From: an uncultured Myxococcales bacterium
GTDB taxonomy: Bacteria > Myxococcota > Myxococcia > Myxococcales > Myxococcaceae
Reading direction: 5' to 3'
Assembly (NCBI GenBank): GCA_937980205.1
Contig: CALJKW010000055.1
Coordinates: 372,001 to 436,000, forward strand
Length of the DNA: 64,000 bases
Shown piece after piece: positions 53,271-60,673 of this stretch. Position numbers and translations under genes: made by a program. The number at the start of each line of letters is the position of its first letter. The stretch's first letter is position 1. Below the pieces are notes generated by a model. That model was not told the DNA's origin. It saw only the letters and a list, made by a program, of their open reading frames with translations, and made no database searches.

Positions 53271-54827
53271 ATGATCGCACTGTTCACCTGGGTCGCGCTG
53301 GCGGCAGCGCCGGCCACTCCCTCGGCCAAGAACGTCTACGACCTCGACGGGCAGAAGTTCCTCGCGGCGGCGCGCCACGATCTCGAGACGCTGAAGATGT
53401 TCACGGAAGGCCTGCACAAGACGTCGAAGGCGGCCTTCAACAACAAGGCCCTGTTCGGCACGGTGACCAAGGCGACGTACACGGCCGAGCAGAAGGCGCT
53501 GCTCTTGAGCACCTGGGGCGCGCTGTTCTCGTACTTCACCTCGATCGAGTCGATCCGCCAGCGCTACTGGGACTTCGTGAAGCTGCCGCCGACCGACGCG
53601 CGCCACGCGTGGGGCTTCCTGCTCACGCACACCGCGCTCACCGCCCAGCTCGGCGACGGCCTCTCGTTCGCGGATCTCACCCAGGGCAACCCGCAGCTCG
53701 AGACGCTCTTCGACGAGCCCAACTCCGACTTCGGGGTCCCCGCCGGCTCGTACGCCGACTTCAAGCTCAAGGCGATCAACGTCGCGACCAGCACCCAGCT
53801 GATGACCGGCGACACCTGGACGCCGGCGGCGAAGAAGGCGCTCGAGTCCCAGAAGGCGCTGTCCGAGCCGACCGTCGCGTGGGCGCTCTCGGAGATGGCC
53901 GCCGACACCAAGGTCGCCAAGGACAAGCTCGGCAAGCGCGGCATGCCGCTGTTCTTCAAGAACGCCCTCGACATCGTGAAGGACTCGACCGCCCACACGA
54001 TCTTCCCCGCCCAGAAGACGTTCGCCGAGTGGGCCGGAGACACCCGCGTCGCGCGCATCGGCATGCCGCTGCTCACGCAGGAGCAGTGCAACGCGCTCGC
54101 TCCGCGCCTTCAGCCCGGAGACATCGCCGTCACGCGCCAGAACTGGTTCCTCTCGAACATCGCCCTGCCCGGGTTCTGGCCGCACGCGATGCTCTACGTC
54201 GGCACCGCGAACGATCTCTCGGCCGCCTTCGACGCCGACGACGAGGTGAAGCAGTGGGCCGCGGCGCAGCGCGAGAAGGCCGAGTCGTTCACCAGGCTGC
54301 TCGAGAAGCGCTACCCGGAGAAGTGGAAGGCCTACAACGGGAAGGACTTCCAGGGTCACGGGCCGATTCGCGTCATCGAGTCGATCAGCGAGGGCGTGAG
54401 CTTCACCGCCTTCGAGCACGCCTTCGGAGTCGACTACCTCGGCGTCATGCGCCCGCGCCTGTCGAAGCTCGAGAAGGCGCGCGCCATCGAGCGCGCGTTC
54501 AAGTACCAGGGCCGCCCGTACGACTTCGACTTCGACTTCTTCTCGGACTCGACGCTGGTCTGCACCGAGCTCGTCTACAAGTCGTACGCGCCCGCGGCGG
54601 ATCAGAAGGGCATCAAGCTCGACCTCGTCGACGTCGCCGGCCGCCGCACGCTGCCCGCGAACGAGATCGTGAAGGCGTTCGATCAGCAGTTCGGCACGCC
54701 GAACCAGCAGCTCGACTTCGTGGTCTTCATGGATGGCAACGAGAAGTCCGGGTCGTGCAAGGAAGGCACGGTCGACGACTTCCGCAAGTCCTGGCAGCGC
54801 ATGAAGTGGGACGTGGCGCAGAAGTAG
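53271..54827 (+). CDS. Secreted permuted papain-like amidase (YiiX/C92 type)
   Basis: 518 residues. Signal peptide (about 1-15). The first 270 residues are a helical region of no known family. The C-terminal 240 hold a permuted NlpC/P60-like domain: LQPGDIAVTRQNW, GFWPHAMLYVG (His) and DSTLVCTELVYKSY (Cys), the order His-then-Cys being that of YaeF/YiiX proteins. Such enzymes hydrolyse cell-wall peptides or lipid-linked amides. The two blocks are joined without a linker. A TAGAGT box lies 8 bases upstream of the ATG. Confidence 0.82.
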   Translation: MIALFTWVALAAAPATPSAKNVYDLDGQKFLAAARHDLETLKMFTEGLHKTSKAAFNNKALFGTVTKATYTAEQKALLLSTWGALFSYFTSIESIRQRYWDFVKLPPTDARHAWGFLLTHTALTAQLGDGLSFADLTQGNPQLETLFDEPNSDFGVPAGSYADFKLKAINVATSTQLMTGDTWTPAAKKALESQKALSEPTVAWALSEMAADTKVAKDKLGKRGMPLFFKNALDIVKDSTAHTIFPAQKTFAEWAGDTRVARIGMPLLTQEQCNALAPRLQPGDIAVTRQNWFLSNIALPGFWPHAMLYVGTANDLSAAFDADDEVKQWAAAQREKAESFTRLLEKRYPEKWKAYNGKDFQGHGPIRVIESISEGVSFTAFEHAFGVDYLGVMRPRLSKLEKARAIERAFKYQGRPYDFDFDFFSDSTLVCTELVYKSYAPAADQKGIKLDLVDVAGRRTLPANEIVKAFDQQFGTPNQQLDFVVFMDGNEKSGSCKEGTVDDFRKSWQRMKWDVAQK

Positions 54828-54850
54828 AAAAGGGGACAGGCCCCATTTCT
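54828..54850. terminator. Hairpin between convergent genes
   Basis: gaaaaggggacaggccccatttct: GGGG and CCCC flank ACAGG, and A-run and T-run extend the arms to about seven pairs. It lies exactly between two convergent genes and can work as a short bidirectional terminator. A similar motif (aaaggggacaggc...) is frequent as a dispersed repeat in other genomes (recollection, not checked here). Confidence 0.4.
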
Positions 54851-55498
54851 TCAGAACTGCGGCGCGAACCGGCCCATGCCCTCGGCGCAGTAGACGGTCA
54901 CCAGCCCGCTCGCGTCGCGCAGCGCCATTCCCGGCTCGAAGCGGAACATCATGATGCCTTCGTCCGAGTTCGCCTTGAGCTCTTCCAGCTTGTCGTAGCC
55001 GCGGCCGTCCGGCAGGCGAATCTTGCAGCCGTGCCAGTCGAAGTTGTCGAGGTTGTAGATGATGAACCTGCGCGCATCGACGAGGCCGCCGGAGATCTGC
55101 ACCCGCGCGTGCAGCGGGCGCTGCGTCGCGACCTGCGGCGGGTTCACGCCGCCCCCCTGCACTCCCGGCACTCCACCTCCACCGCCGCCCGGAGGAGGCG
55201 GCGGCGGCACCGGCGCTACCGCCTGCGGCACCACCGAGATCGACGGCGCCCGCGCCTTCGCGAGCCGCAAGCCCTTGAACGCAGACGCGGCCGTGTCGAG
55301 GTTCACCCGCGCCAGCCCGTCCCAGACCTCCATCACCACCGCCGTACCGACCGCCTGCTTCGACTCGGCGGAGACGATGTCGAGCGTCGTGCCCTTCGAG
55401 AGCCCCTGGCTCGAGCCCATGCGCACGTACGTCTCGCCGCGATCGAGGAAGACCTCGGGCGCTTGGCTGAGGACGGCCGCCAGGATGAGTACGGTCAT
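54851..55498 (-). CDS. Secreted protein with a two-part sensor-type module
   Basis: 215 residues. Signal peptide (about 1-13), then module 1 (17-78: beta-rich, GTTLDIVSAESKQAVGTAVVMEVWDGLARVNLD), a Pro/Gly linker (98-122) and module 2 (146-212: IYNLDNFDWHGCKIRLPDG ... VYCAEGMGRF). Both modules recur in the kinase at 60674-62983 and in the protein at 62984-64000, in the same order. A single Cys in module 2 at CKIRLP and one in YCAEG may form a disulfide. No known family recognised. The gene lies directly downstream of an ACP gene (7-base gap). Confidence 0.72.
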   Translation of the reverse strand: MTVLILAAVLSQAPEVFLDRGETYVRMGSSQGLSKGTTLDIVSAESKQAVGTAVVMEVWDGLARVNLDTAASAFKGLRLAKARAPSISVVPQAVAPVPPPPPPGGGGGGVPGVQGGGVNPPQVATQRPLHARVQISGGLVDARRFIIYNLDNFDWHGCKIRLPDGRGYDKLEELKANSDEGIMMFRFEPGMALRDASGLVTVYCAEGMGRFAPQF

Positions 55499-55505
55499 GG
55501 GTTCT

Positions 55506-55787
55506 TCAAGCCGACACGCGCTCGACCCCACCCGCCGCGATGGCCTTGTCGATGAACGTGTGGATGTCACCCACCGTGCGCATCTGCCGCGCATCGTTCT
55601 CGGGGATGCGAACGTTCAAGGACTTCTCCAGCGCCACGATGAGGTCGACGCCGTCGAGGCTATCGAGCCCAAGATCCTCACGCAACCTCGCCCCCGGCAC
55701 GATCTTTTCCTTGTCGAGCTCGAATTCGGAGACCAGCGTCTCCGTCACGACGCTTCGAACTTTTTCGGCAAGGGTGGGTTCAGCCAT
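55506..55787 (-). CDS. Acyl carrier protein of the KAS/dehydratase cluster
   Basis: 93 residues, standard ACP: phosphopantetheine Ser in GLDSLDGVDLIVAL, flanked by DKEKIVPGARLREDL before and IPENDARQMRTVGDIHTFID after. A GGAG lies 8 bases before the ATG. A sigma70-like promoter faces it. It diverges from the KAS gene at 55870, and the four biosynthetic genes that follow need an ACP-bound chain, so this is their probable carrier (inference). The downstream sensor-type gene follows after 7 bases on the same strand. Confidence 0.88.
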   Translation of the reverse strand: MAEPTLAEKVRSVVTETLVSEFELDKEKIVPGARLREDLGLDSLDGVDLIVALEKSLNVRIPENDARQMRTVGDIHTFIDKAIAAGGVERVSA

Positions 55788-55797
55788 GGGGTGTCTC

Positions 55798-55826
55798 CGC
55801 TAACAAGAGTGCAAACAACCTGTCAA
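55798..55826 (-). promoter_or_regulatory. Sigma70-type promoter candidate of the ACP gene
   Basis: Minus strand TTGACA (55826-55821), 17-base spacer, TTAGCG (55803-55798). A perfect -35 and spacing with a weak -10. The predicted start of transcription falls a few bases before the ATG region. The rightward gene must use its own promoter in the same 82-base gap; GTGCTAACC near 55848 is the best candidate -10 there. Confidence 0.5.
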
Positions 55827-55869
55827 TTCCCTTCGAGAAACGTCCGTGCTAACCCAAGGCGCCACAACG

Positions 55870-57093
55870 ATGAGACGTGCTGTCATCACCGGAATAGGGG
55901 CCGTGTCGAGTCTGGGTCTCACGCTCGATTCCATCTCCAACGCGTTACGGTCTGGTGCCAGCGGCATCGAGATCGATCCTGAACGTAAAGACCGGGGCTT
56001 CCGGTCTTCGCTCACCGGTGTCATCCGCGGGTTTGATCCGGCCCGGTACTTCGATCGCAAGCACCGCAAGACGATGGGCCAGGCGGCGCTCTTCGGCTGC
56101 ACCGCCGCGCTCGACGCGGTCTCCGACGCCGGATTCAAGCGCGACGAGCTCTCCCGGCCCGACGTCGGCGTCATCTTCGGCAACGACTCCACCTGCGACG
56201 CCTCGGACGAGCTGTTCCGCTCGCTCGCGAAGGAAGGCCGCACCAGCGCCCTCGGCACGGGTCACATCATCCGCGTGATGAACTCGACCGTGACGATGAA
56301 CCTCTCGAACATCCTCGGCGTGAAGGGCGCCGCGTGGACGCTCTCGGCCGCGTGCGCGAGCGGCCTTCACGCGCTCGGCCAGGCCGCGATGATGATCGCG
56401 CAGGGCATGCAGGACGTCGTCATCTGCGGTGGCGCCCAGGAGATCGGCTGGCAGGGCATGGCCGCGTTCGACGCGCTCGGCGCGCTCTCCACCCGCGAAG
56501 ATCAGCCGAAGAAGGCCTCGCGCCCGTTCGACAAGACCCGCGACGGCCTCGTGCCCTCGGGCGGCGCCGCGGCGCTCGTCGTCGAGTCGATCGAGCACGC
56601 GCGGGCGCGCAACGCCCGCATCTACGCCGAGATCCTCGGCTACGGCTTCTCGTGCGACGGCGGCCACCTCACGAACCCCGATGGCGACGGCGCCCGGCGG
56701 GCCATGCTCGCGGCGCTCAAGGGCGCGCACGTGCACCCCAAAGAGCTCGACTACGTGAACGCCCACGCCACCTCGACGCCGATCGGCGACGCGGTCGAGG
56801 CCGAGGCGATCGCCAAGGTGCTCGACGGCCACAAAGCTCCCGTGTCATCGACGAAAGGCCTCACCGGCCACGAGTGCTGGATGGCGGGCGCCTCGGAGCT
56901 CGTCTACTGCGTGCTGATGATGCGCGACGGCTTCATCGCCGGGAACCACACCCTCGAAGAGGCCGACGCGCGGTGCTCGGCCATCAACCTGCCCGTCGGC
57001 TCCATCAGCTCGCGCCCGCGCACCATTCTCAAGAACTCGTTCGGCTTCGGCGGTACGAACGGGTCGGTCGTCCTCCGCAGTCTCGACACGTGA
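55870..57093 (+). CDS. Beta-ketoacyl-ACP synthase (KAS, FabF-like), first copy
   Basis: Condenses an acyl group with malonyl-ACP. 407 residues with all three active-site positions: C162 (SAACASGLHALG), H299 (VNAHATSTPIGD) and H334 (STKGLTGHECW). The Phe loop and C-terminal NSFGFGGTNGSVV are also typical. First gene of a four-gene run linked by 4-base overlaps. The start is the ATG at 55870; the in-frame ORF can extend upstream but no signal supports it. Full catalytic set, so active elongation is expected. Confidence 0.93.
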   Translation: MRRAVITGIGAVSSLGLTLDSISNALRSGASGIEIDPERKDRGFRSSLTGVIRGFDPARYFDRKHRKTMGQAALFGCTAALDAVSDAGFKRDELSRPDVGVIFGNDSTCDASDELFRSLAKEGRTSALGTGHIIRVMNSTVTMNLSNILGVKGAAWTLSAACASGLHALGQAAMMIAQGMQDVVICGGAQEIGWQGMAAFDALGALSTREDQPKKASRPFDKTRDGLVPSGGAAALVVESIEHARARNARIYAEILGYGFSCDGGHLTNPDGDGARRAMLAALKGAHVHPKELDYVNAHATSTPIGDAVEAEAIAKVLDGHKAPVSSTKGLTGHECWMAGASELVYCVLMMRDGFIAGNHTLEEADARCSAINLPVGSISSRPRTILKNSFGFGGTNGSVVLRSLDT

Positions 57094-57530
57094 GCGCCCC
57101 CGAGCTGCCGCTGCCGGAAACGGTGCTGCCGCACCGGCCTCCGTTTCTGTTCGTCGATCGCATCGTCGAGATGACGGCCACCAAGGTGGTCGGCGTTCGC
57201 ACCTTTCGCCCCGACGAAGATTTCTTTCGCGGACACTTTCCAGGGCAGCCGATCGTACCTGGGGTGATCTTGATCGAAGGCCTCGCCCAGACGATGGCGT
57301 ACTACGCGCTCCAGCACCGCAAGGCGTCGCGCGTGTTCCTCGTCGGCATCGACCGCGCCCGCTTCCGCGGCTTCGTCGAGCCCGGCGTCGAAGTCACCTA
57401 CACCGTCGACGTCGGTGAAGAGCGCTTCGGCACGCTCGAAGGCAAGGGCCGCGTCGCCGCCGGCAAGCGCCGCCTCGCCGACGCCGACGTCCGCGGCTAC
57501 GCCGGCGACCCCGGAGGCATCCTCGGTTGA
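57090..57530 (+). CDS. FabZ-like 3-hydroxyacyl-ACP dehydratase
   Basis: 146 residues, single hot-dog fold. The FabZ active site is present: HRPPFLFVDRI at the start, then RGHFPGQPIVPG (H49) and LIEGLAQ (E63), the His and Glu that remove water from 3-hydroxyacyl-ACP. The end lacks the longest FabZ helix but the length is normal for the family. GTG start overlapping the KAS stop (GTGA). No ketoreductase is encoded in the operon, so the 3-keto group must be reduced by an enzyme from elsewhere or by an unusual route. Confidence 0.92.
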   Translation: MSAPELPLPETVLPHRPPFLFVDRIVEMTATKVVGVRTFRPDEDFFRGHFPGQPIVPGVILIEGLAQTMAYYALQHRKASRVFLVGIDRARFRGFVEPGVEVTYTVDVGEERFGTLEGKGRVAAGKRRLADADVRGYAGDPGGILG

Positions 57531-59068
57531 AAGGGGAAGTCTTCAGGCCCGACCCCTCCCTGCCCGAGGGGCACTTCGACGTGCTCGTCATCGGCTCGGG
57601 CATGGGCGGCCTCACCGCCGCGCTCCTGCTGCTGCGCGAGGGCTTCAAGGTCTGCGTCGTCGAGCAGCACTACCGGCCCGGCGGCTGCCTGCACCGCTTC
57701 TTCCGAAAGCGCATCCCCTTCGACACCGGGTTTCACTACCTCGGCGGCCTCGACGACGGCGGCACGCTCAACCAGTACTTCAAGTTCCTCGGCGTCCGAG
57801 ACCGCGTCTCGGTTCATCACCTCGACAAAGACGGCTTCGACGTCCTGCGCTTCCCCGGCTACGAGTTCCGCATCCCCGCCGGGTGGGGGCCCTTCGTGCA
57901 GCGCCTCGAAGAGGAGTTCCCCGCCGAGCGGCCCGCCATTCGCCGCTTCGCCGAGGCCTGCCAGGAGGTCTGCCGCGAGAGCTTCGCGTACTCGTTCGTG
58001 AAGCCGAAGGATGACGAGCTCGGCAAGTACGGCAACGTCACGCTCGGCGCGTTCCTCCGCTCGCTCGAGTGCAGCGATCGGCTCAAGGCGGTGCTGTGCG
58101 GCCAGTCGTTCCTCTATGGCGTGCCCCCCGAGCGCACGCCGCTCGAGCTGCACGCGCACGTCGTCGACTCGATGCTGCAAGGGCCCGCCGGCATCGACGG
58201 AGGCGGCGAGGCGCTCGCGCAGACGATGGTGAAGGCCATCCGCGAGCAGGGCGGCGTCGTGCGCACGCGCACGCCGGTCACGCACCTCGAGCTCGACGGC
58301 GGGAAGCTCACCGCGGCCCACGTGCCGAAGGGCGAGCCGATTCGCGCGCGCATGTTCATCTCGAACGCTCACCCGCACCACACGCTCGACCTGTTGCCGC
58401 CCGGCGCGTTCAAGCCCGCCTACGTGAACCGCGTGCGCGACATGAAGAACGGCATCGCGTGCGTCGCGGGCTACTTCCTGTCGACCGCGCCCGACGCTCC
58501 GAAGCGCAACTACAACATGTACGTGAACCCGTCGTTCGACATCGATCGCACGTACCGGGCGAACGCGTTCGGCGAGGGCCAGACCGACCAGAAGGCCGTG
58601 TTCGTCACCTTCCCTTCGGATCGCGAGAGGGTCTGGCCGTTCCCGCGCATGGTGCTCTCGCTCGGCATCATGCCGTGGAGCGAGGTCGCCGCGTACCAGA
58701 ACAGCCGCACCGGGCAGCGCAGCGACGAGTACAAGGCGCTGAAGGCGAAGCACGGCGCTGCGCTGCAGCGCGCGATCGAAGAGTACCTGCCCGATCACGC
58801 CGGGCACCTGCGCATCGCCGAGATCTCCACGCCGCTGACGAACCGCGACTACACGCGCACCGCGGAAGGCGCCATGTACGGGCTCGAGCACTCGGTCGAT
58901 CGCTGGGGCAAATACGCGCTCGGCACCCGCACCAAGATCCCCAACCTGCTGCTCACCGGCCACAGCGTGCTGATGCCCGGAGTCGTCGGCGTCACCATCG
59001 GCGCCTTCATCACCTGCAGCTACCTGCTCGGCTTCGAGGCGATCTTCGATAGGGTGGCGCGCGCATGA
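57527..59068 (+). CDS. FAD-dependent oxidoreductase (phytoene desaturase / CrtISO / RetSat-like)
   Basis: 513 residues. N-terminal dinucleotide-binding motif VIGSGMGGLTAALLL (G23, G25, G28), VVEQHYRPGGCLHRFFRK and DTGFHYLGG, and the C-terminal motif LLTGHSVLMPGVVGVTIGA typical of the phytoene-desaturase superfamily. Members desaturate, isomerise or saturate polyene chains. Here it sits between KAS and dehydratase genes, so it may desaturate or reduce the growing chain (inference). TTG start overlapping the previous stop (TTGA); the downstream KAS ATG overlaps its stop too. Substrate cannot be told from sequence. Confidence 0.88.
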   Translation: MKGEVFRPDPSLPEGHFDVLVIGSGMGGLTAALLLLREGFKVCVVEQHYRPGGCLHRFFRKRIPFDTGFHYLGGLDDGGTLNQYFKFLGVRDRVSVHHLDKDGFDVLRFPGYEFRIPAGWGPFVQRLEEEFPAERPAIRRFAEACQEVCRESFAYSFVKPKDDELGKYGNVTLGAFLRSLECSDRLKAVLCGQSFLYGVPPERTPLELHAHVVDSMLQGPAGIDGGGEALAQTMVKAIREQGGVVRTRTPVTHLELDGGKLTAAHVPKGEPIRARMFISNAHPHHTLDLLPPGAFKPAYVNRVRDMKNGIACVAGYFLSTAPDAPKRNYNMYVNPSFDIDRTYRANAFGEGQTDQKAVFVTFPSDRERVWPFPRMVLSLGIMPWSEVAAYQNSRTGQRSDEYKALKAKHGAALQRAIEEYLPDHAGHLRIAEISTPLTNRDYTRTAEGAMYGLEHSVDRWGKYALGTRTKIPNLLLTGHSVLMPGVVGVTIGAFITCSYLLGFEAIFDRVARA

Positions 59069-60288
59069 GCGCACGGCGCGTCGTCATCACCGGCTGGGGG
59101 GCCCTGACGCCGATCGGCAACGACGCCGACGCCATCGTCACGTCGCTGCGCACCGGGCGCTCGGGCATTCGCGCGATGTCCGAGTGGAACAGCTGGGCCG
59201 ATCTGCACACCAAGGTCGGCGGCGTCGTCGACGGCTTCGACGAGAAGTCGATTCCCCGCGAGTTCCGCCGGTCGATGAGCCGCGTCGCCATGCTCGCGGC
59301 CGAGGCCTCGAAGCGCGCGCTCGCCGCGTCGAAGCTCCAGCCCGAGCTGCTCGGGTCGGGGCGCGTGGGCATCTCGATCGGGCAGACCGTCGCCGCTCCG
59401 TCGGCGACGCAGGTCTACTTCGACACGCTGCGCGCCGAGGGCGTCCGCGCGCTCAAGTCGACCACGTTCCTGCAGATGATGGGGCACTCGGCGGCCGCGA
59501 ACGTGGCGCTGATGCTGCGCTGCACGGGCCGCGTGTGGAGCCCCGCCGCCGCCTGCGCCTCGTCGTCGCAGGCCATCGGCCAGGGCTTCGAGACCATCCG
59601 CGACGGCGTTCAGGACGTCATGCTCTGCGGCGGCACCGAAGAGCTGCACGCCACGACGGCGATCACCTTCGACATCGTTCAGGGCACCTCGCGCGCGTTC
59701 AACGACTCGCCGACGAAGACGCCCCGGCCGTTCGACAAGCGCCGCGACGGGCTCGCCGTCGCCGAGGGCGCCGGCGTCGTCGTGCTCGAAGAGCGCGAGC
59801 ACGCGCTCCGGCGCGGGGCCGAGGTGCTCGGCGAGGTCGTCGGGTTCGCCACCACCTGCGACGGCGAGCACATGTCGTCGCCGGCGAAGGCGGGCATGGC
59901 GCGCACCATGAGGCTCGCGCTCGAGAGCGCGGGGCTTGCCCCCAAAGACATTCAGTACGTGAACGCGCACGCGACGGCGACTCCGACCGGAGACGGCGTC
60001 GAGGCCCAGGCGACGCTCGACGTGCTCGGCCCCGACGTGCCGGTCAGCTCGACCAAGGGCCACACCGGCCACACGCTCGCCGCCTGCGGCGCCATCGAGG
60101 CGGTCTTCAGCCTGCTGATGATTCAGCGCGGCTTCATCGCGCCGACGCTGAACCTCGAAGAGATCGCCGACGACTGCGTCGGCCCGAACCACGTGCGCGA
60201 GCCGCTCGAGCGGCGCATCTCGCGCGTGATGTCGAACAACTTCGCCTTCGGCGGAGTGAACACGTCGCTGATTCTCTCGGCGCCGTAG
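59065..60288 (+). CDS. Beta-ketoacyl-ACP synthase (KAS), second copy
   Basis: 407 residues. Catalytic triad present: C164 (AAACASSSQAIG), H302 (VNAHATATPTGD) and H336 (KGHTGHTLAACG). Clearly related to the first KAS of the operon but not a recent duplicate. The ATG overlaps the stop of the FAD enzyme (ATGA), closing the coupled run. Two active KAS with one dehydratase suggest either a heterodimeric pair or two chain-length steps. Last gene of the unit; the PilZ gene converges 18 bases after its stop. Confidence 0.93.
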   Translation: MSARRVVITGWGALTPIGNDADAIVTSLRTGRSGIRAMSEWNSWADLHTKVGGVVDGFDEKSIPREFRRSMSRVAMLAAEASKRALAASKLQPELLGSGRVGISIGQTVAAPSATQVYFDTLRAEGVRALKSTTFLQMMGHSAAANVALMLRCTGRVWSPAAACASSSQAIGQGFETIRDGVQDVMLCGGTEELHATTAITFDIVQGTSRAFNDSPTKTPRPFDKRRDGLAVAEGAGVVVLEEREHALRRGAEVLGEVVGFATTCDGEHMSSPAKAGMARTMRLALESAGLAPKDIQYVNAHATATPTGDGVEAQATLDVLGPDVPVSSTKGHTGHTLAACGAIEAVFSLLMIQRGFIAPTLNLEEIADDCVGPNHVREPLERRISRVMSNNFAFGGVNTSLILSAP

Positions 60289-60306
60289 CGCGCCGCACGC
60301 AGCCGC

Positions 60307-60624
60307 TCAGCGGCCCGGCGACTTCAGGCGCATCGAGATGAGCGCCCTCAACCCCGGCGACACCTTCGTGAACTGAATCCCCGCCCTGCCCCACATCGAG
60401 GCCATCGGGTTGCCCGGCTGGAACCAGGCGACGCGGCCCTTGAACGTGAGCTCCTTCTCGCCGAGCAGCACGTAGCCTTCGATCTCGCGGCCGGGCGTGA
60501 ACGACGCGAACGGCACCTCGAGGCAGAAGCCGTTGTTCGAGAGATCCGCCGTCAGCGCAGCGTTCGTGCGCTGAACGGAGACAGGCAACCGCACCGACAT
60601 CCGAGGCTCGCGACGCTTTCGCAT
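60307..60624 (-). CDS. PilZ-domain protein
   Basis: 105 residues, a single PilZ domain. The c-di-GMP-binding signatures are RREPR near the start (RxxxR) and ADLSNNGFCLEV ([D/N]xSxxG). Both are intact, so it should bind c-di-GMP. Small, cytoplasmic, without other domains; acts by protein contact. It lies downstream of, and in the same direction as, the kinase at 60674-62983 (49-base gap). Confidence 0.85.
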   Translation of the reverse strand: MRKRREPRMSVRLPVSVQRTNAALTADLSNNGFCLEVPFASFTPGREIEGYVLLGEKELTFKGRVAWFQPGNPMASMWGRAGIQFTKVSPGLRALISMRLKSPGR

Positions 60625-60673
60625 GCGCGCAACGGTCTCATGATTTGGATCCGGCGCAATTTTTCGCCCTGCA

